NCBI GenBank assembly: GCA_031383745.1
Contig: JANMZX010000050.1
Coordinates: forward strand, 1-64,000
DNA from: CAISIP01 sp031383745
Lineage (GTDB): Bacteria; Pseudomonadota; Gammaproteobacteria; Burkholderiales; Burkholderiaceae_C
Direction: 5' to 3'
DNA: 64,000 nucleotides
Every line of letters begins with the position of its first letter. Positions within the stretch are counted from its first letter, which is position 1. This document shows, piece by piece, positions 9,602 to 18,064 of the stretch. The notes under the pieces are model-generated. The model had not been told where the DNA came from and searched no databases. It worked only from the letters and a program-made list of their open reading frames with translations. A program made the translations under genes and the position numbers.

Positions 9602-10636
9602 GTGAAAGCCATTATAGGGGCCAATCGGCCGGACGAGGCCCCCCAATCCAAAACGCTGGTGGTGGACGAGGAGGACGCGGGCCAGCGGCTGGACAACTTC
9701 CTGATGCGCCACCTCAAGGGTGTGCCCAAGACCCACATCTACCGGATCATCCGCAGCGGCGAGGTGCGGATCAACAAGGGCCGGGCGACGGCTGACCGGC
9801 GGATCGAAGCCGGCGATCAGGTCCGGCTGCCGCCAGTGCGGACATCTGCCCGGGCCGATGCCAAGGCGCACGCCGTGGCGCAGGGCACGCCGGCTATGGG
9901 CGGCCCGGCGCGCCCTGCGCCGGCCCGTGAATTCCCGATCCTGTTCGAAGACGATTGGCTGCTGGCGGTGGACAAACCCGCAGGCGTGGCCGTGCACGGC
10001 GGCTCGGGGGTGAGTTTCGGGGTGATCGAGCAATTGCGCATGGCCCGCCCACAGGCGCGTTTCCTGGAGCTGGTGCACCGCCTGGACCGCGAGACCAGCG
10101 GCATCCTGCTGGTGGCCAAGAAGCGCAGCGCGCTGAAGAAGCTCCAGGACCAGTTCCGGGAGCGCGAAACCGGCAAGACCTACCTCGCCCTGGTGGTCGG
10201 GCAATGGCCTGCCAGACACAAGGTGCTGGACAAGCCGTTGCGCAAGTACCTGCTGCCCGACGGTGAACGCCGGGTGCAGGTGGTAACCAAAGACCACCCG
10301 GACGCCATGGAGGCGCTGACCCTTGTCAAGCTAGCCCGGGCGACCGGGGCCTACTCCCTGCTCGAGGTGACCATCAAGACCGGCAGGACGCATCAGATCC
10401 GGGTTCATCTGGCTGCCGAGGGCATGCCCATCGTCGGTGATGAGAAGTATGGCGATTTCGATCTGAACAAGTCGCTGCAGCGCGCGGGTGTGGATGTTCC
10501 GCTGCGTCGCATGTTCCTGCATGCGTGGCGGTTACAGTTCAGCCATCCCGACAGCGGCGAGCGGATCCAGCTGGCTGCGGAAATTCCCCCTGAACTGAGC
10601 CTGTTTCTCGATCATGTCCATCCAGCCCCCGCATGA
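9602..10636 (+). CDS. rluC: 23S rRNA pseudouridine synthase, RluC type
   Basis: Makes pseudouridines in 23S rRNA (955, 2504 and 2580 in E. coli RluC). The 344-residue protein has an N-terminal S4 RNA-binding domain (about 24-85) and the RluA-family catalytic domain with HRLDRETSGILL, in which D162 is the catalytic aspartate. The start is GTG at 9602, with a poor ribosome-binding site; the first 20 residues are not conserved in type, so a slightly later start cannot be excluded. It is divergent from rne, an order common in proteobacteria. The next gene begins inside its last 23 bases. Confidence 0.93.
   Translation: MKAIIGANRPDEAPQSKTLVVDEEDAGQRLDNFLMRHLKGVPKTHIYRIIRSGEVRINKGRATADRRIEAGDQVRLPPVRTSARADAKAHAVAQGTPAMGGPARPAPAREFPILFEDDWLLAVDKPAGVAVHGGSGVSFGVIEQLRMARPQARFLELVHRLDRETSGILLVAKKRSALKKLQDQFRERETGKTYLALVVGQWPARHKVLDKPLRKYLLPDGERRVQVVTKDHPDAMEALTLVKLARATGAYSLLEVTIKTGRTHQIRVHLAAEGMPIVGDEKYGDFDLNKSLQRAGVDVPLRRMFLHAWRLQFSHPDSGERIQLAAEIPPELSLFLDHVHPAPA
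9611..9616 (-). promoter_or_regulatory. possible -10 element for rne
   Basis: A perfect TATAAT on the minus strand just inside the 5' end of rluC. No good -35 is present at 16-18 bp. If used, the rne transcript would have a leader of roughly 550 nt, long as in E. coli. Weak evidence on its own. Confidence 0.25.
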
Positions 10637-11321
10637 CACGCCCAGCCGCCAGGCGCCACCTGTCCGCCGGCGCGCCTTCGACCTGATCGCCTACGACTGG
10701 GATGGGACGCTTTTCGACTCGACCGCGATCATCACGCGCTGCATCCAGGCGGCGGTGCGGGATGTCGGTGGCACGGTGCCGACAGACGAGGCGGCGTCGC
10801 ATGTGATCGGCCTGGGCTTGATGCAGGCGCTGGCCCATGCCGCCCCCGATGTGCCGCAGGAGAAATACCCCCAGCTCGGCGCGCGGTACCGCCACCACTA
10901 CATGGCCCAGCAGGATGCGATCAGCCTGTTTCAGGGGGTTCTGCCGATGTTGGCCGCATTGAAGGCGCGGCAACACTGGCTTGCGGTTGCCACCGGAAAA
11001 AGTCGCAAGGGCCTGGACGCCGCCCTGGAGGCGGTCGAACTGCAGGGCCTGTTCGACGCATCCCGCACCGCTGACGAGACGGCCGGCAAGCCCCACCCGC
11101 GCATGTTGCACGAGTTGATGGGCGAACTCGGGGTGGAGCCGGCGCGCGTGTTGATGGTCGGCGACACCACCCATGACCTGCAGATGGCGGTCAATGCGGG
11201 CTGTGCCAGCGTCGGGGTCAGCTACGGGGCCCACGAGCCAGGGGCCTTTGAACCGTTGCAACCCCGGTTTGTGGCGCACTCGGTGCCGGAGTTGCATGCC
11301 TGGCTGGTCGCCAACGCGTAG
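10614..11321 (+). CDS. HAD-family phosphatase (phosphoglycolate phosphatase-like)
   Basis: This 235-residue HAD hydrolase has motif I YDWDGTLFDS, motif II at ATGKSRKG, motif III near the GKPHPRM segment and motif IV in MVGDTTHDLQMA, all intact. A helical cap sits between motifs I and II, as in Gph-type enzymes. Genes of this kind next to rluC are often annotated as phosphoglycolate phosphatase, but the true substrate cannot be read from sequence. It overlaps the end of rluC by 23 bp and is followed 8 bp later by the Rieske gene, so these genes are probably co-transcribed. Confidence 0.9.
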   Translation: MSIQPPHDTPSRQAPPVRRRAFDLIAYDWDGTLFDSTAIITRCIQAAVRDVGGTVPTDEAASHVIGLGLMQALAHAAPDVPQEKYPQLGARYRHHYMAQQDAISLFQGVLPMLAALKARQHWLAVATGKSRKGLDAALEAVELQGLFDASRTADETAGKPHPRMLHELMGELGVEPARVLMVGDTTHDLQMAVNAGCASVGVSYGAHEPGAFEPLQPRFVAHSVPELHAWLVANA

Positions 11322-11329
11322 GCCGGACG

Positions 11330-11695
11330 ATGTTTCCCCAGGTGGCCTTGTGCCCGTCCGACGCCCTGGTTGACAGCGGCATGGCGGTCGGTTTCGACGT
11401 GTCGTTCCAGGGGCAGACCTGTCGCGCGTTCGCGATCCGCTACGGCGGGCAGGTGCATGCGTACCTCAACCGGTGCAGCCACGTGCCGATGGAAATGGAC
11501 TACCAGCCGGACCGGTTCTTCGATTCGACCGGGCACTGGCTGATCTGTGCCACCCATGGCGCGCTCTACCGACCCGATACCGGGCGCTGCAGCGGAGGGC
11601 CCTGCCGCGGGGGCCTGGTCAAGATTGCCCTGGAAGAGCGCGACGGCGTCGTGCACTGGCATACTGCCCACAACCTGAAACCTCTTGAGTTTTGA
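11330..11695 (+). CDS. small Rieske [2Fe-2S] protein
   Basis: A 121-residue stand-alone Rieske domain. Cluster ligands are seen as Cys-Ser-His in NRCSHVPM and Cys-Ala-Thr-His in LICATHGALY, in the order CxH...CxxH. It is soluble: no signal peptide and no membrane anchor, so it resembles Rieske ferredoxins of the dioxygenase type rather than the bc1 subunit. Partner and function are unknown. It sits between a HAD phosphatase and a membrane peptidase, one base from the latter, an arrangement that recurs in Burkholderiales. Confidence 0.88.
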   Translation: MFPQVALCPSDALVDSGMAVGFDVSFQGQTCRAFAIRYGGQVHAYLNRCSHVPMEMDYQPDRFFDSTGHWLICATHGALYRPDTGRCSGGPCRGGLVKIALEERDGVVHWHTAHNLKPLEF

Positions 11696-11696
11696 C

Positions 11697-12689
11697 ATGA
11701 TCGATCCTTCCCAGCCCGACAACCAGTCGGCAACACCCCCGCCCTTGCAGGCGACACCCACCGCGCCCGGCTGGGAGCGCGCGGCGCTTGAAAAGCTGGC
11801 ATTCGCGGCCCTGGAGGAGCAGCGTACGGCCCGGCGCTGGCGCACTTTCGTACGGATTTCCTGGCTGGCGTTTTTTGTGGTCCTGGTGTGGATCGGCTTG
11901 CACCGCGGCGGGCCGTCGACAGACGTGTCGTCACCGCACACGGCGCTGGTGGAGATCACCGGCGAAATCTCGACCGGCGGCGAAGCGAGCGCCGACGTGG
12001 TGCTGACGGCGGTGCGGGCAGCGTTCGAGGACGAGGGCGCGCTGGCGGTCGTCCTGCTGATCAATTCACCGGGCGGCAGCCCGGTGCAGGCAGGCATCAT
12101 CAACGACGAGTTGGCGCGCCTGAAGACCAAGCACAACAAGCCGGTGTATGCGGTGGTGGAGGAAACCTGTGCGTCGGCCGCCTATTACATCGCCGTGTCG
12201 GCGGACCGGATATTCGTCAACAAGGCCAGTGTCGTCGGCAGCATCGGCGTGCTGATGGATGGTTTTGGCTTCACCGGCCTCATGGACAAACTGGGCGTGG
12301 AGCGCAGATTGATGACGGCCGGCGAGAACAAGGGCTTCCTCGACCCCTTCAGCCCGCAGACCGAGCGGCAGCGGGCCTTCGCGCAGACCATGCTGGACCA
12401 GATCCACGCCCAGTTCATCGCCGCCGTGAAGGCCGGCCGCGGCAAGCGGCTCAAGGAGACGCCCGAAACGTTCAGCGGCTTGTTCTGGACTGGCCAGCAG
12501 GCGATCGAAATGGGGCTGGCCGACCAGTTGGGCAGCCTGGATTACGTGGCGCGCGAAATCGTGAAGGCCGAAGATATCGTCGACTACACGCGGCGTGAAA
12601 ACGTGGCCGAGCGGTTGGTCAAGCGGTTTGGCGCCTCCATCGGTGATGGCGCGATCAAGGCCCTGCGCGCCACGTCGACGCTGCGCTGA
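11697..12689 (+). CDS. sppA: S49-family signal peptide peptidase (SppA-like)
   Basis: Membrane-bound serine protease that degrades cleaved signal peptides. The 330-residue protein is of the short SppA type: a disordered N-terminus, one membrane helix at about 52-69, then one S49 domain. The likely catalytic serine is S160 in EETCASAAYYIA and the general base K212 in TAGENKGFLDPF. The ATG at 11697 is taken rather than an in-frame TTG four codons earlier, which lies inside the preceding gene. Last gene of the rluC-led group; the next gene is convergent. Confidence 0.92.
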   Translation: MIDPSQPDNQSATPPPLQATPTAPGWERAALEKLAFAALEEQRTARRWRTFVRISWLAFFVVLVWIGLHRGGPSTDVSSPHTALVEITGEISTGGEASADVVLTAVRAAFEDEGALAVVLLINSPGGSPVQAGIINDELARLKTKHNKPVYAVVEETCASAAYYIAVSADRIFVNKASVVGSIGVLMDGFGFTGLMDKLGVERRLMTAGENKGFLDPFSPQTERQRAFAQTMLDQIHAQFIAAVKAGRGKRLKETPETFSGLFWTGQQAIEMGLADQLGSLDYVAREIVKAEDIVDYTRRENVAERLVKRFGASIGDGAIKALRATSTLR

Positions 12690-12707
12690 CGGCGCGCGGC
12701 GGCGGCC

Positions 12708-13505
12708 TCAGGGCCCGATGCCGTATACGGCCGGGCTTGCATTGCCCGGGCCGCGGCCCGGGCCCTGGCTGCGCCATTGGGCGATCGTCGCGCTGTAGGT
12801 CTGTGCATCGGGTGTGGTCAGGCCGCTGCTGATGGCAAGCCGCGTACCGGCGGCCAGGGTCTGCAGCAAGGTCTGCAGCATCGCGGCATTGCGGTAGGGC
12901 GTTTCTATGAACAACTGGGTCTGCCCGGTTTTCCTGGCCAGCGCTTCCAGCTCACGCGCCCTCTGGGCGCGCCCGGCGGCGTCCGCTGGCAGGTAGCCGA
13001 CAAACGCGAAACTCTGGCCGTTCAGGCCGCTGGCTGCCAGCGCCAGCATCAGCGAGACCGGACCGACGAGGGGAACCACTTCCAGTCCCAGGCTGTGGGC
13101 TGCGCGCACCACCGATGACCCCGGATCGGCGATCGCGGGCATGCCAGCCTCGCTGGCCAGCCCCATGTCGTGGCCAGCGCGCGCAGGCGCCAGCAAAGCG
13201 GAGGCATCGAAGCCGCCGGCGTGGTCGCCCTTCTTGTGAACCTCGCGCGGGAGCTCGACGATCTGGAGCGACTGCAACGGCGCAGTCAGCGGATGCACCA
13301 CATGTACCCGCCTCAGGTAGGCGCGCAGCGACTTGGCGTTTTCGCAGATCCAGTGCCCGAGCCCGGCGGCGGTGCGCAGCGTGGCGGCGGGCATCTGGTC
13401 CGGCAACGCCGACAGATTCTGGCAACCGAAATCCAGCGGCGCGGGAACCAGGAACAGCCGGCCCGCCGGTCGCGCCTGCTGCATCGGAGCCGCCTGGGTG
13501 CTCAC
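12708..13505 (-). CDS. tetrapyrrole-methylase-fold SAM methyltransferase, RsmI-like
   Basis: The 265-residue product has the RsmI-type fold: a GLASEAGMPAIADPGSSVV segment, the LVGPVSLMLAL segment and GQSFAFVGYLP. It differs from true RsmI in its N-terminus, so it is best described as an RsmI paralogue of unknown substrate, possibly rRNA. The start is GTG at 13505, overlapping the stop of the upstream maf gene in a GTGA arrangement; an ATG 7 codons later is the alternative. It converges on the S49 peptidase gene. Confidence 0.85.
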   Translation of the reverse strand: MSTQAAPMQQARPAGRLFLVPAPLDFGCQNLSALPDQMPAATLRTAAGLGHWICENAKSLRAYLRRVHVVHPLTAPLQSLQIVELPREVHKKGDHAGGFDASALLAPARAGHDMGLASEAGMPAIADPGSSVVRAAHSLGLEVVPLVGPVSLMLALAASGLNGQSFAFVGYLPADAAGRAQRARELEALARKTGQTQLFIETPYRNAAMLQTLLQTLAAGTRLAISSGLTTPDAQTYSATIAQWRSQGPGRGPGNASPAVYGIGP

Positions 13506-14095
13506 AACACGGCCACGCCGGCTTGACGCAGCAGGCGGCAGGTGCGGATCAGGGGCAGGCCGACCAGCGCCGTGGGGTCGTCGCTGACGATGGCGTCCAG
13601 CAAGGCGATCCCCAGGCCCTCGCTCTTGGCGCTACCGGCGCAGTCATAAGGCGTTTCAGCCAGCAGATAGGCCTCGATCTCCGCGTCGGCGAGTGTACGG
13701 AAACGCACTTGCACCTGGGCCAGTTCCAGCCCGGAGAAGCCGCTGGCCCGGCAGACCACCGCGACAGCGGTCTGGAAGACGATATCCTGGCCGCTCATGC
13801 GGCGAAGCTGCGCCACCGCCACCTCATGCACCAGGGGTTTGCCGAGCGGGGTGCCATGGTGGTCGGCGACCTGGTCCGACCCGATCACGACGGCGTCGGG
13901 GTGCTCGCGGGCCACCGCCTGCGCCTTTGCCATGGCGAGGCGGCACGCCAGATCCCTGGGTGTTTCTCCAGCCAGCGGGGTTTCGTCCACCTGAGGCGCC
14001 ACGACATCGAATCGCAGGCGCAGACGCGCCAGCAACTCGCGCCGGTAGGGAGATGTCGAGCCCAGGATCACCGGGCGGTGTGGCGCTTCTGTCAT
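13502..14095 (-). CDS. maf: Maf/YceF-family nucleotide pyrophosphatase
   Basis: Hydrolyses non-canonical or modified nucleoside triphosphates to monophosphates. The 197-residue protein opens with the Maf signature VILGSTSPYRRELL and has VIGSDQVA at about residues 70-77 and the DCAGSAKSEGLG segment near 150. Members beside yceD/rpmF/plsX are usually the YceF type (acting on m7GTP in E. coli). It is divergent from yceD with 25 bp between starts, and its stop overlaps the start of the RsmI-like gene. Confidence 0.93.
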   Translation of the reverse strand: MTEAPHRPVILGSTSPYRRELLARLRLRFDVVAPQVDETPLAGETPRDLACRLAMAKAQAVAREHPDAVVIGSDQVADHHGTPLGKPLVHEVAVAQLRRMSGQDIVFQTAVAVVCRASGFSGLELAQVQVRFRTLADAEIEAYLLAETPYDCAGSAKSEGLGIALLDAIVSDDPTALVGLPLIRTCRLLRQAGVAVL

Positions 14096-14120
14096 GTGGT
14101 GATTCTCTTACACTCGACCC

Positions 14121-14666
14121 ATGACCAAAGAGCTTGCAGCCCCGCGCCTGGATGGGCGTGCCTTCGCGCAGGGCGCCGGCAATCTGTCGGGCTGGGAGCC
14201 ACTGGCCCGCTTTCCCAGGATCGTGGACGCCAGCGCGCACGAGGCGCCCGACGGGTTGGTCCATTGGGAGGCGCGGGGCGAAGCGCGGCAAAGTGCGATC
14301 GGCCAGCCGGAGCTGTGGATGCACCTCGACGCCGATGCCCGGGGGCCCCAGGTGTGCCAGCGCTGCCTTGGGGCGATGCAGGTGCATCTGCAGGTGGAAC
14401 GGTGGTTCCGGTTCGTCGAGGACGAGGCCAGTGCCACCGCGCAGGACGAAACCTGCGAAGAGGACCTGCTCGTGCTGGACCATGATTTCGACCTGCATGG
14501 GCTGATCGAGGACGAGCTTTTGCTGGAACTGCCCTACATTGCGCGGCACGAGGCGTGCCCCACGCAGCCGACGATGTCTGTCAGCGATCCGGCGTTCGTC
14601 GCCGAGCCGGTGCGACCGAACCCGTTTGCCGCACTTGCGTCATTGAAGCCTGGCAAGAGCAGCTGA
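14121..14666 (+). CDS. yceD: DUF177 protein YceD (23S rRNA accumulation protein)
   Basis: The 181-residue protein belongs to the YceD/DUF177 family: CQRCLGAM near residue 78 is the usual CxxC, followed by an acidic segment with the typical EEDLLVLD and LIEDELLLELP motifs. In E. coli and plants the family affects 23S rRNA accumulation; the mechanism is unknown. Its position directly before rpmF is nearly universal. A -10-like TATACT lies just after its stop, so rpmF may also have its own promoter. Confidence 0.93.
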   Translation: MTKELAAPRLDGRAFAQGAGNLSGWEPLARFPRIVDASAHEAPDGLVHWEARGEARQSAIGQPELWMHLDADARGPQVCQRCLGAMQVHLQVERWFRFVEDEASATAQDETCEEDLLVLDHDFDLHGLIEDELLLELPYIARHEACPTQPTMSVSDPAFVAEPVRPNPFAALASLKPGKSS

Positions 14667-14681
14667 AGCAGCGAGTTGGGT

Positions 14682-14687
14682 TATACT
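14682..14687 (+). promoter_or_regulatory. possible -10 element for rpmF
   Basis: TATACT matches the sigma-70 -10 box at 5 of 6 positions and lies 88 bp before rpmF. No convincing -35 is found at 16-18 bp. Low confidence. Confidence 0.25.
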
Positions 14688-14775
14688 CGAAGGCTTCGCA
14701 TGGCGCATCCAGTCTGCGACCCCATCAACCCGGCGTGTCCAGTCCTGGCCACGTCAAAGCACCAAGGAGCGGATC

Positions 14776-14958
14776 ATGGCCGTCCAACAAAACAAGAAGT
14801 CCCCGTCCAAGCGCGGAATGCACCGGTCGCACAATGCCCTGGTGGTGCCCGGTATCGCCGTGGAACCCACCACCGGTGAAACGCATCTGCGCCACCATAT
14901 CAGCCCGACGGGTTTCTACCGCGGCCGCAAGGTCATCAAGACAAAAGCCGAAGCCTGA
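14776..14958 (+). CDS. rpmF: 50S ribosomal protein L32
   Basis: A 60-residue ribosomal protein, with the family start AVQQNKKSPSKRGMHRSHN and HHISPTGFYRGRKVI. It lacks the zinc-binding cysteines found in some L32 proteins. A strong ribosome-binding site (AAGGAGCGG) precedes the ATG. Between yceD and plsX, as in most proteobacteria, but separated from plsX here by a clear intrinsic terminator. Confidence 0.98.
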   Translation: MAVQQNKKSPSKRGMHRSHNALVVPGIAVEPTTGETHLRHHISPTGFYRGRKVIKTKAEA

Positions 14959-14976
14959 CACGCATTCATGCACGCG

Positions 14977-15012
14977 AGCCCGACGCTATCTTCATGGTAG
15001 CGCCGGGCTTTT
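14977..15012 (+). terminator. intrinsic terminator after rpmF
   Basis: AGCCCG-A-CGCTA pairs with TAGCG-C-CGGGCT around a 9-nt loop, and the 3' arm runs into TTTT. The stem has 11 pairs with one A/C mismatch. It separates yceD-rpmF from the plsX-fab genes, or attenuates read-through into them. Confidence 0.85.
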
Positions 15013-15065
15013 GCATTGATGGCGCGCCCTGTGGCCGTCCGTCGCGGCACGTGCCCTGACCGTTG

Positions 15066-16121
15066 ATGACAACCATTGCCGTCGATTGCATGGGGGGGGA
15101 CCACGGACCGGCCGTGACCCTGGTCGCCTGCCGCAACTTCCTGTCGCACCACCCCGACGCCAGACTCATTCTTGTCGGCCTGCCGGAGCAACTGGCCGGG
15201 TTCGCGGATCCCAGGGCCACGGTCGTCGCGGCCAGCGAGGTGGTTGGAATGGACGACCCGGTCGAGGTCGCCTTGCGGCGCAAGAAGGACTCCTCGATGC
15301 GGGTGGCCGTGCAACAGGTCAAGGACGGCCTCGCGCAGGCGGCGGTCTCTGCCGGCAATACCGGCGCGCTGATGGCCATTTCCCGCTACCTGCTCAAGAC
15401 CATCGACGGCATCGACCGGCCCGCGATTGCTACCCAGCTACCCAACGCCCGGGGGGGCGCCACCACGGTGCTCGATCTGGGCGCCAACGTCGATTGTTCT
15501 GCCGAGCATCTGCTGCAGTTCGCTTTCATGGGTTCGGCACTGGTCTCGGCACTCAGGGACGACAGCAACCCGTCGGTGGGGCTGCTCAACATCGGTGAGG
15601 AGGTCATCAAGGGCAACGAGACCATCAAGAAAGCCGGCGAGTTGTTGCGCGCCGCCCACGCTGCGGGCAGCCTGCGGTTCTTTGGAAACGTCGAAGGCAA
15701 CGACATCTTCAAGGGCACCGTCGATATCGTGGTGTGCGACGGGTTTGTGGGCAATGTCGCATTGAAGGCGACCGAAGGCGTCGCGACGATGATCGGCGAC
15801 TTCCTGCGTGCAGAGTTTTCCCGCTCGATCTGGACCCGTCTTGCGGCACTGGTCGCGTATCCGGTGCTGACGGCGTTCAAGCGCCGCGTGGACCACCGGC
15901 GCTACAACGGTGCCGCGCTGCTTGGATTGCGCGGGCTGGTCTTCAAGAGCCACGGGTCGGCCGACCCCGTGGCGTTCGAGCACGCCCTGGGGCGCGCGTA
16001 TGATGCTGCTCGACATCAACTGCTTGAGCGTGTCCAGACCCGCATCGCCCTCGCGAGGCCCCTGTTGTCGGTCGGTGCGGTGACGGTTCAGGCGACATCG
16101 GACAATCAAGAAAGCGCATGA
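15066..16121 (+). CDS. plsX: phosphate acyltransferase PlsX
   Basis: Converts acyl-ACP to acyl-phosphate for phospholipid synthesis; a peripheral membrane enzyme. The 351-residue product starts TTIAVDCMGGDHGP, the PlsX signature, and has SAGNTGALMA near residue 98. The ATG at 15066 is preferred over the in-frame TTG just before it. The conserved Met-Gly-Gly-Asp is encoded by a run of eight G at 15092-15099. Its stop overlaps fabH by 4 bp (ATGA), indicating coupled translation of the fatty-acid cluster. Confidence 0.96.
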   Translation: MTTIAVDCMGGDHGPAVTLVACRNFLSHHPDARLILVGLPEQLAGFADPRATVVAASEVVGMDDPVEVALRRKKDSSMRVAVQQVKDGLAQAAVSAGNTGALMAISRYLLKTIDGIDRPAIATQLPNARGGATTVLDLGANVDCSAEHLLQFAFMGSALVSALRDDSNPSVGLLNIGEEVIKGNETIKKAGELLRAAHAAGSLRFFGNVEGNDIFKGTVDIVVCDGFVGNVALKATEGVATMIGDFLRAEFSRSIWTRLAALVAYPVLTAFKRRVDHRRYNGAALLGLRGLVFKSHGSADPVAFEHALGRAYDAARHQLLERVQTRIALARPLLSVGAVTVQATSDNQESA

Positions 16122-17095
16122 GACGATATTCCAGAATCACCGGCACCGGCAGTTACCTTCCCCCGCGTCGTCTGAGCAATGCCGACCTTGTCCAGGAACT
16201 GGCATCCAAGGGCGTGGAAACCAGTGATGACTGGATCGTGGAGCGTACCGGTATCCGAGCCCGCCATTTCGCGGCTCCCGAGGCGTGCACCAGCGACCTG
16301 GCCCTGCAGGCTGCCAGGAATGCGCTCGCGGCGGCCGGGCGCGAGCCGGGCGAGATCGATCTGATCATCGTCGCCACGTCGACGCCTGACATGGTCTTCC
16401 CGTCGACCGCCTGTATCCTCCAGCACAAGCTGGGTGCGGCCGGTGGGGCGGCATTCGATGTGCAAGCCGTTTGCAGCGGTTTCGTATATGCCTTGACCAT
16501 CGCCGATGCGATGATCCAGACTGGTTCCGCGTCGCGTGCGCTCGTGATTGGTGCCGAGGTTTTTTCCCGTATCCTCGATTTCAGCGACCGCACCACCTGC
16601 GTGCTGTTTGGCGATGGCGCGGGGGCTGTGGTGCTTGAGGCATCGGACTCCCCGGGCATCCTTGCCACCGACCTGCATGCCGACGGCAAGCATGTCGACA
16701 TCCTGTGTGTGCCCGGCAGTGTGTCGGGTGGGCAAGTCATCGGCGAACCGTTGCTGAAGATGGACGGCCAAGCGGTCTTCAAGCTGGCTGTCGGGGTGCT
16801 GGAAGAGTCGGCCCGTGCGGTTCTGGCAAAGGCCGGCAAGGCAGCATCGGACCTCGACTGGCTGATCCCCCACCAGGCCAACATCCGTATCATGCAAAGT
16901 ACTGCGAAGCGGTTGAAGCTGTCGATGGAGCGCGTCATGGTCACCGTCGACCAGCACGGCAATACGTCGGCTGCGTCGATTCCGCTTGCGCTCGATGCCG
17001 GGGTGCGTGCGGGCAAGATCCGGCCCGGGCAGTTGCTGATGCTCGAAGGTGTCGGCGGCGGGTTCACCTGGGGTTCCGTACTGTTGAATCTGTAG
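16118..17095 (+). CDS. fabH: 3-oxoacyl-ACP synthase III
   Basis: Starts fatty acid synthesis by condensing acetyl-CoA with malonyl-ACP. The 325-residue protein has the complete thiolase-fold triad: C119 in QAVCSGF, H252 in LIPHQANIRI and N282 in DQHGNTSAAS. The C-terminal GVGGGFTWGS is also typical. Length and motifs match standard FabH rather than the PqsD or ChlB6 branches. It overlaps plsX by 4 bp and is followed 6 bp later by fabD. Confidence 0.97.
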   Translation: MRRYSRITGTGSYLPPRRLSNADLVQELASKGVETSDDWIVERTGIRARHFAAPEACTSDLALQAARNALAAAGREPGEIDLIIVATSTPDMVFPSTACILQHKLGAAGGAAFDVQAVCSGFVYALTIADAMIQTGSASRALVIGAEVFSRILDFSDRTTCVLFGDGAGAVVLEASDSPGILATDLHADGKHVDILCVPGSVSGGQVIGEPLLKMDGQAVFKLAVGVLEESARAVLAKAGKAASDLDWLIPHQANIRIMQSTAKRLKLSMERVMVTVDQHGNTSAASIPLALDAGVRAGKIRPGQLLMLEGVGGGFTWGSVLLNL

Positions 17096-17101
17096 GGCAA
17101 G

Positions 17102-18064
17102 ATGAAACCGTTTGCTTTTGTATTTCCGGGCCAGGGATCGCAGTCAGTCGGCATGCTTGACGCCTGGGGTGACGACCCTGTGGTGGCCGCAACGCTGGCG
17201 GAGGCGTCCGACGCGCTGCACGAGGACCTCGGCGCGCTGATCCACCACGGCCCGAAGGAGGCGCTGGCGCTGACCACCAATACCCAGCCGGTGATGCTGG
17301 TGGCGGGTGTGGCCATCTACCGGGTGTGGATGGCCCGCACCGGTGCGTTGCCTGCGGCGGTCGCCGGTCACTCGCTGGGCGAGTACTCCGCGTTGGTGGC
17401 TGCGGGCGTGGTCACGCTGGCGCAGGCGGCACCACTTGTCCGGTTGCGGGCGCGCGCCATGCAGGATGCGGTTCCCGTCGGTGCCGGGGCCATGGCCGCG
17501 GTGTTGGGCCTGGATGCCCAAAAAGTCGTCGCGGTGTGTGCCGAAGTGACGGCCGGCTTTACCGCCGACAGCGGCGAACAGGTCCAGGCGGCGAATTTCA
17601 ACGAGCCTCTGCAGACCGTGATTGCCGGCACCAAGGCTGCGGTCGACAGGGCCTGCGAAGCCCTCAAGGCCAGCGGTGCCCGGCGGGCCTTGTCGCTGCC
17701 GGTGTCGGCGCCGTTCCATTCCGCACTGATGCGCCCGGCGGCCGAAAAACTCCGTGAAGCGCTGGCTGCCATGGAACTGAAAAAGCCCGCGATAGACCTT
17801 GTGAACAACGTCGACGTGGCGACGGAAGTCGACGTGCAGCGAATTCGTGACGCGCTGTATCGCCAGGCGTTCGGTCCGGTGCGGTGGGTCGAGTGTGTGC
17901 AGGCGCTGCGTGCGCGCGGGTTGTCGCATATTGTCGAATGTGGTCCGGGCAAGGTTCTGGCAGGCATGGTGTCGCGCATCGACCCGACGATGACAGGCAT
18001 GTCGCTGGTGGAGCCGGCGGGCCTGCTCACCGTCGAGATGGCCTTGAACGGTGTTGTGCAATGA
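17102..18064 (+). CDS. fabD: malonyl-CoA:ACP transacylase
   Basis: Transfers malonyl from CoA to the acyl carrier protein. The 320-residue enzyme has the QGSQ motif at residues 11-14, the nucleophile S91 in AGHSLGEYSAL and the catalytic H206 in SAPFHSALM. It overlaps the start of fabG by 4 bp (ATGA). Gene order plsX-fabH-fabD-fabG-acpP-fabF is the standard proteobacterial one. Confidence 0.97.
   Translation: MKPFAFVFPGQGSQSVGMLDAWGDDPVVAATLAEASDALHEDLGALIHHGPKEALALTTNTQPVMLVAGVAIYRVWMARTGALPAAVAGHSLGEYSALVAAGVVTLAQAAPLVRLRARAMQDAVPVGAGAMAAVLGLDAQKVVAVCAEVTAGFTADSGEQVQAANFNEPLQTVIAGTKAAVDRACEALKASGARRALSLPVSAPFHSALMRPAAEKLREALAAMELKKPAIDLVNNVDVATEVDVQRIRDALYRQAFGPVRWVECVQALRARGLSHIVECGPGKVLAGMVSRIDPTMTGMSLVEPAGLLTVEMALNGVVQ

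Noticed and set aside
15092..15099. G8 run near the start of plsX as a phase-variable switch
   Set aside because: It encodes the universally conserved Met-Gly-Gly-Asp of PlsX, an essential-type gene, so it is explained by protein constraint and codon choice.
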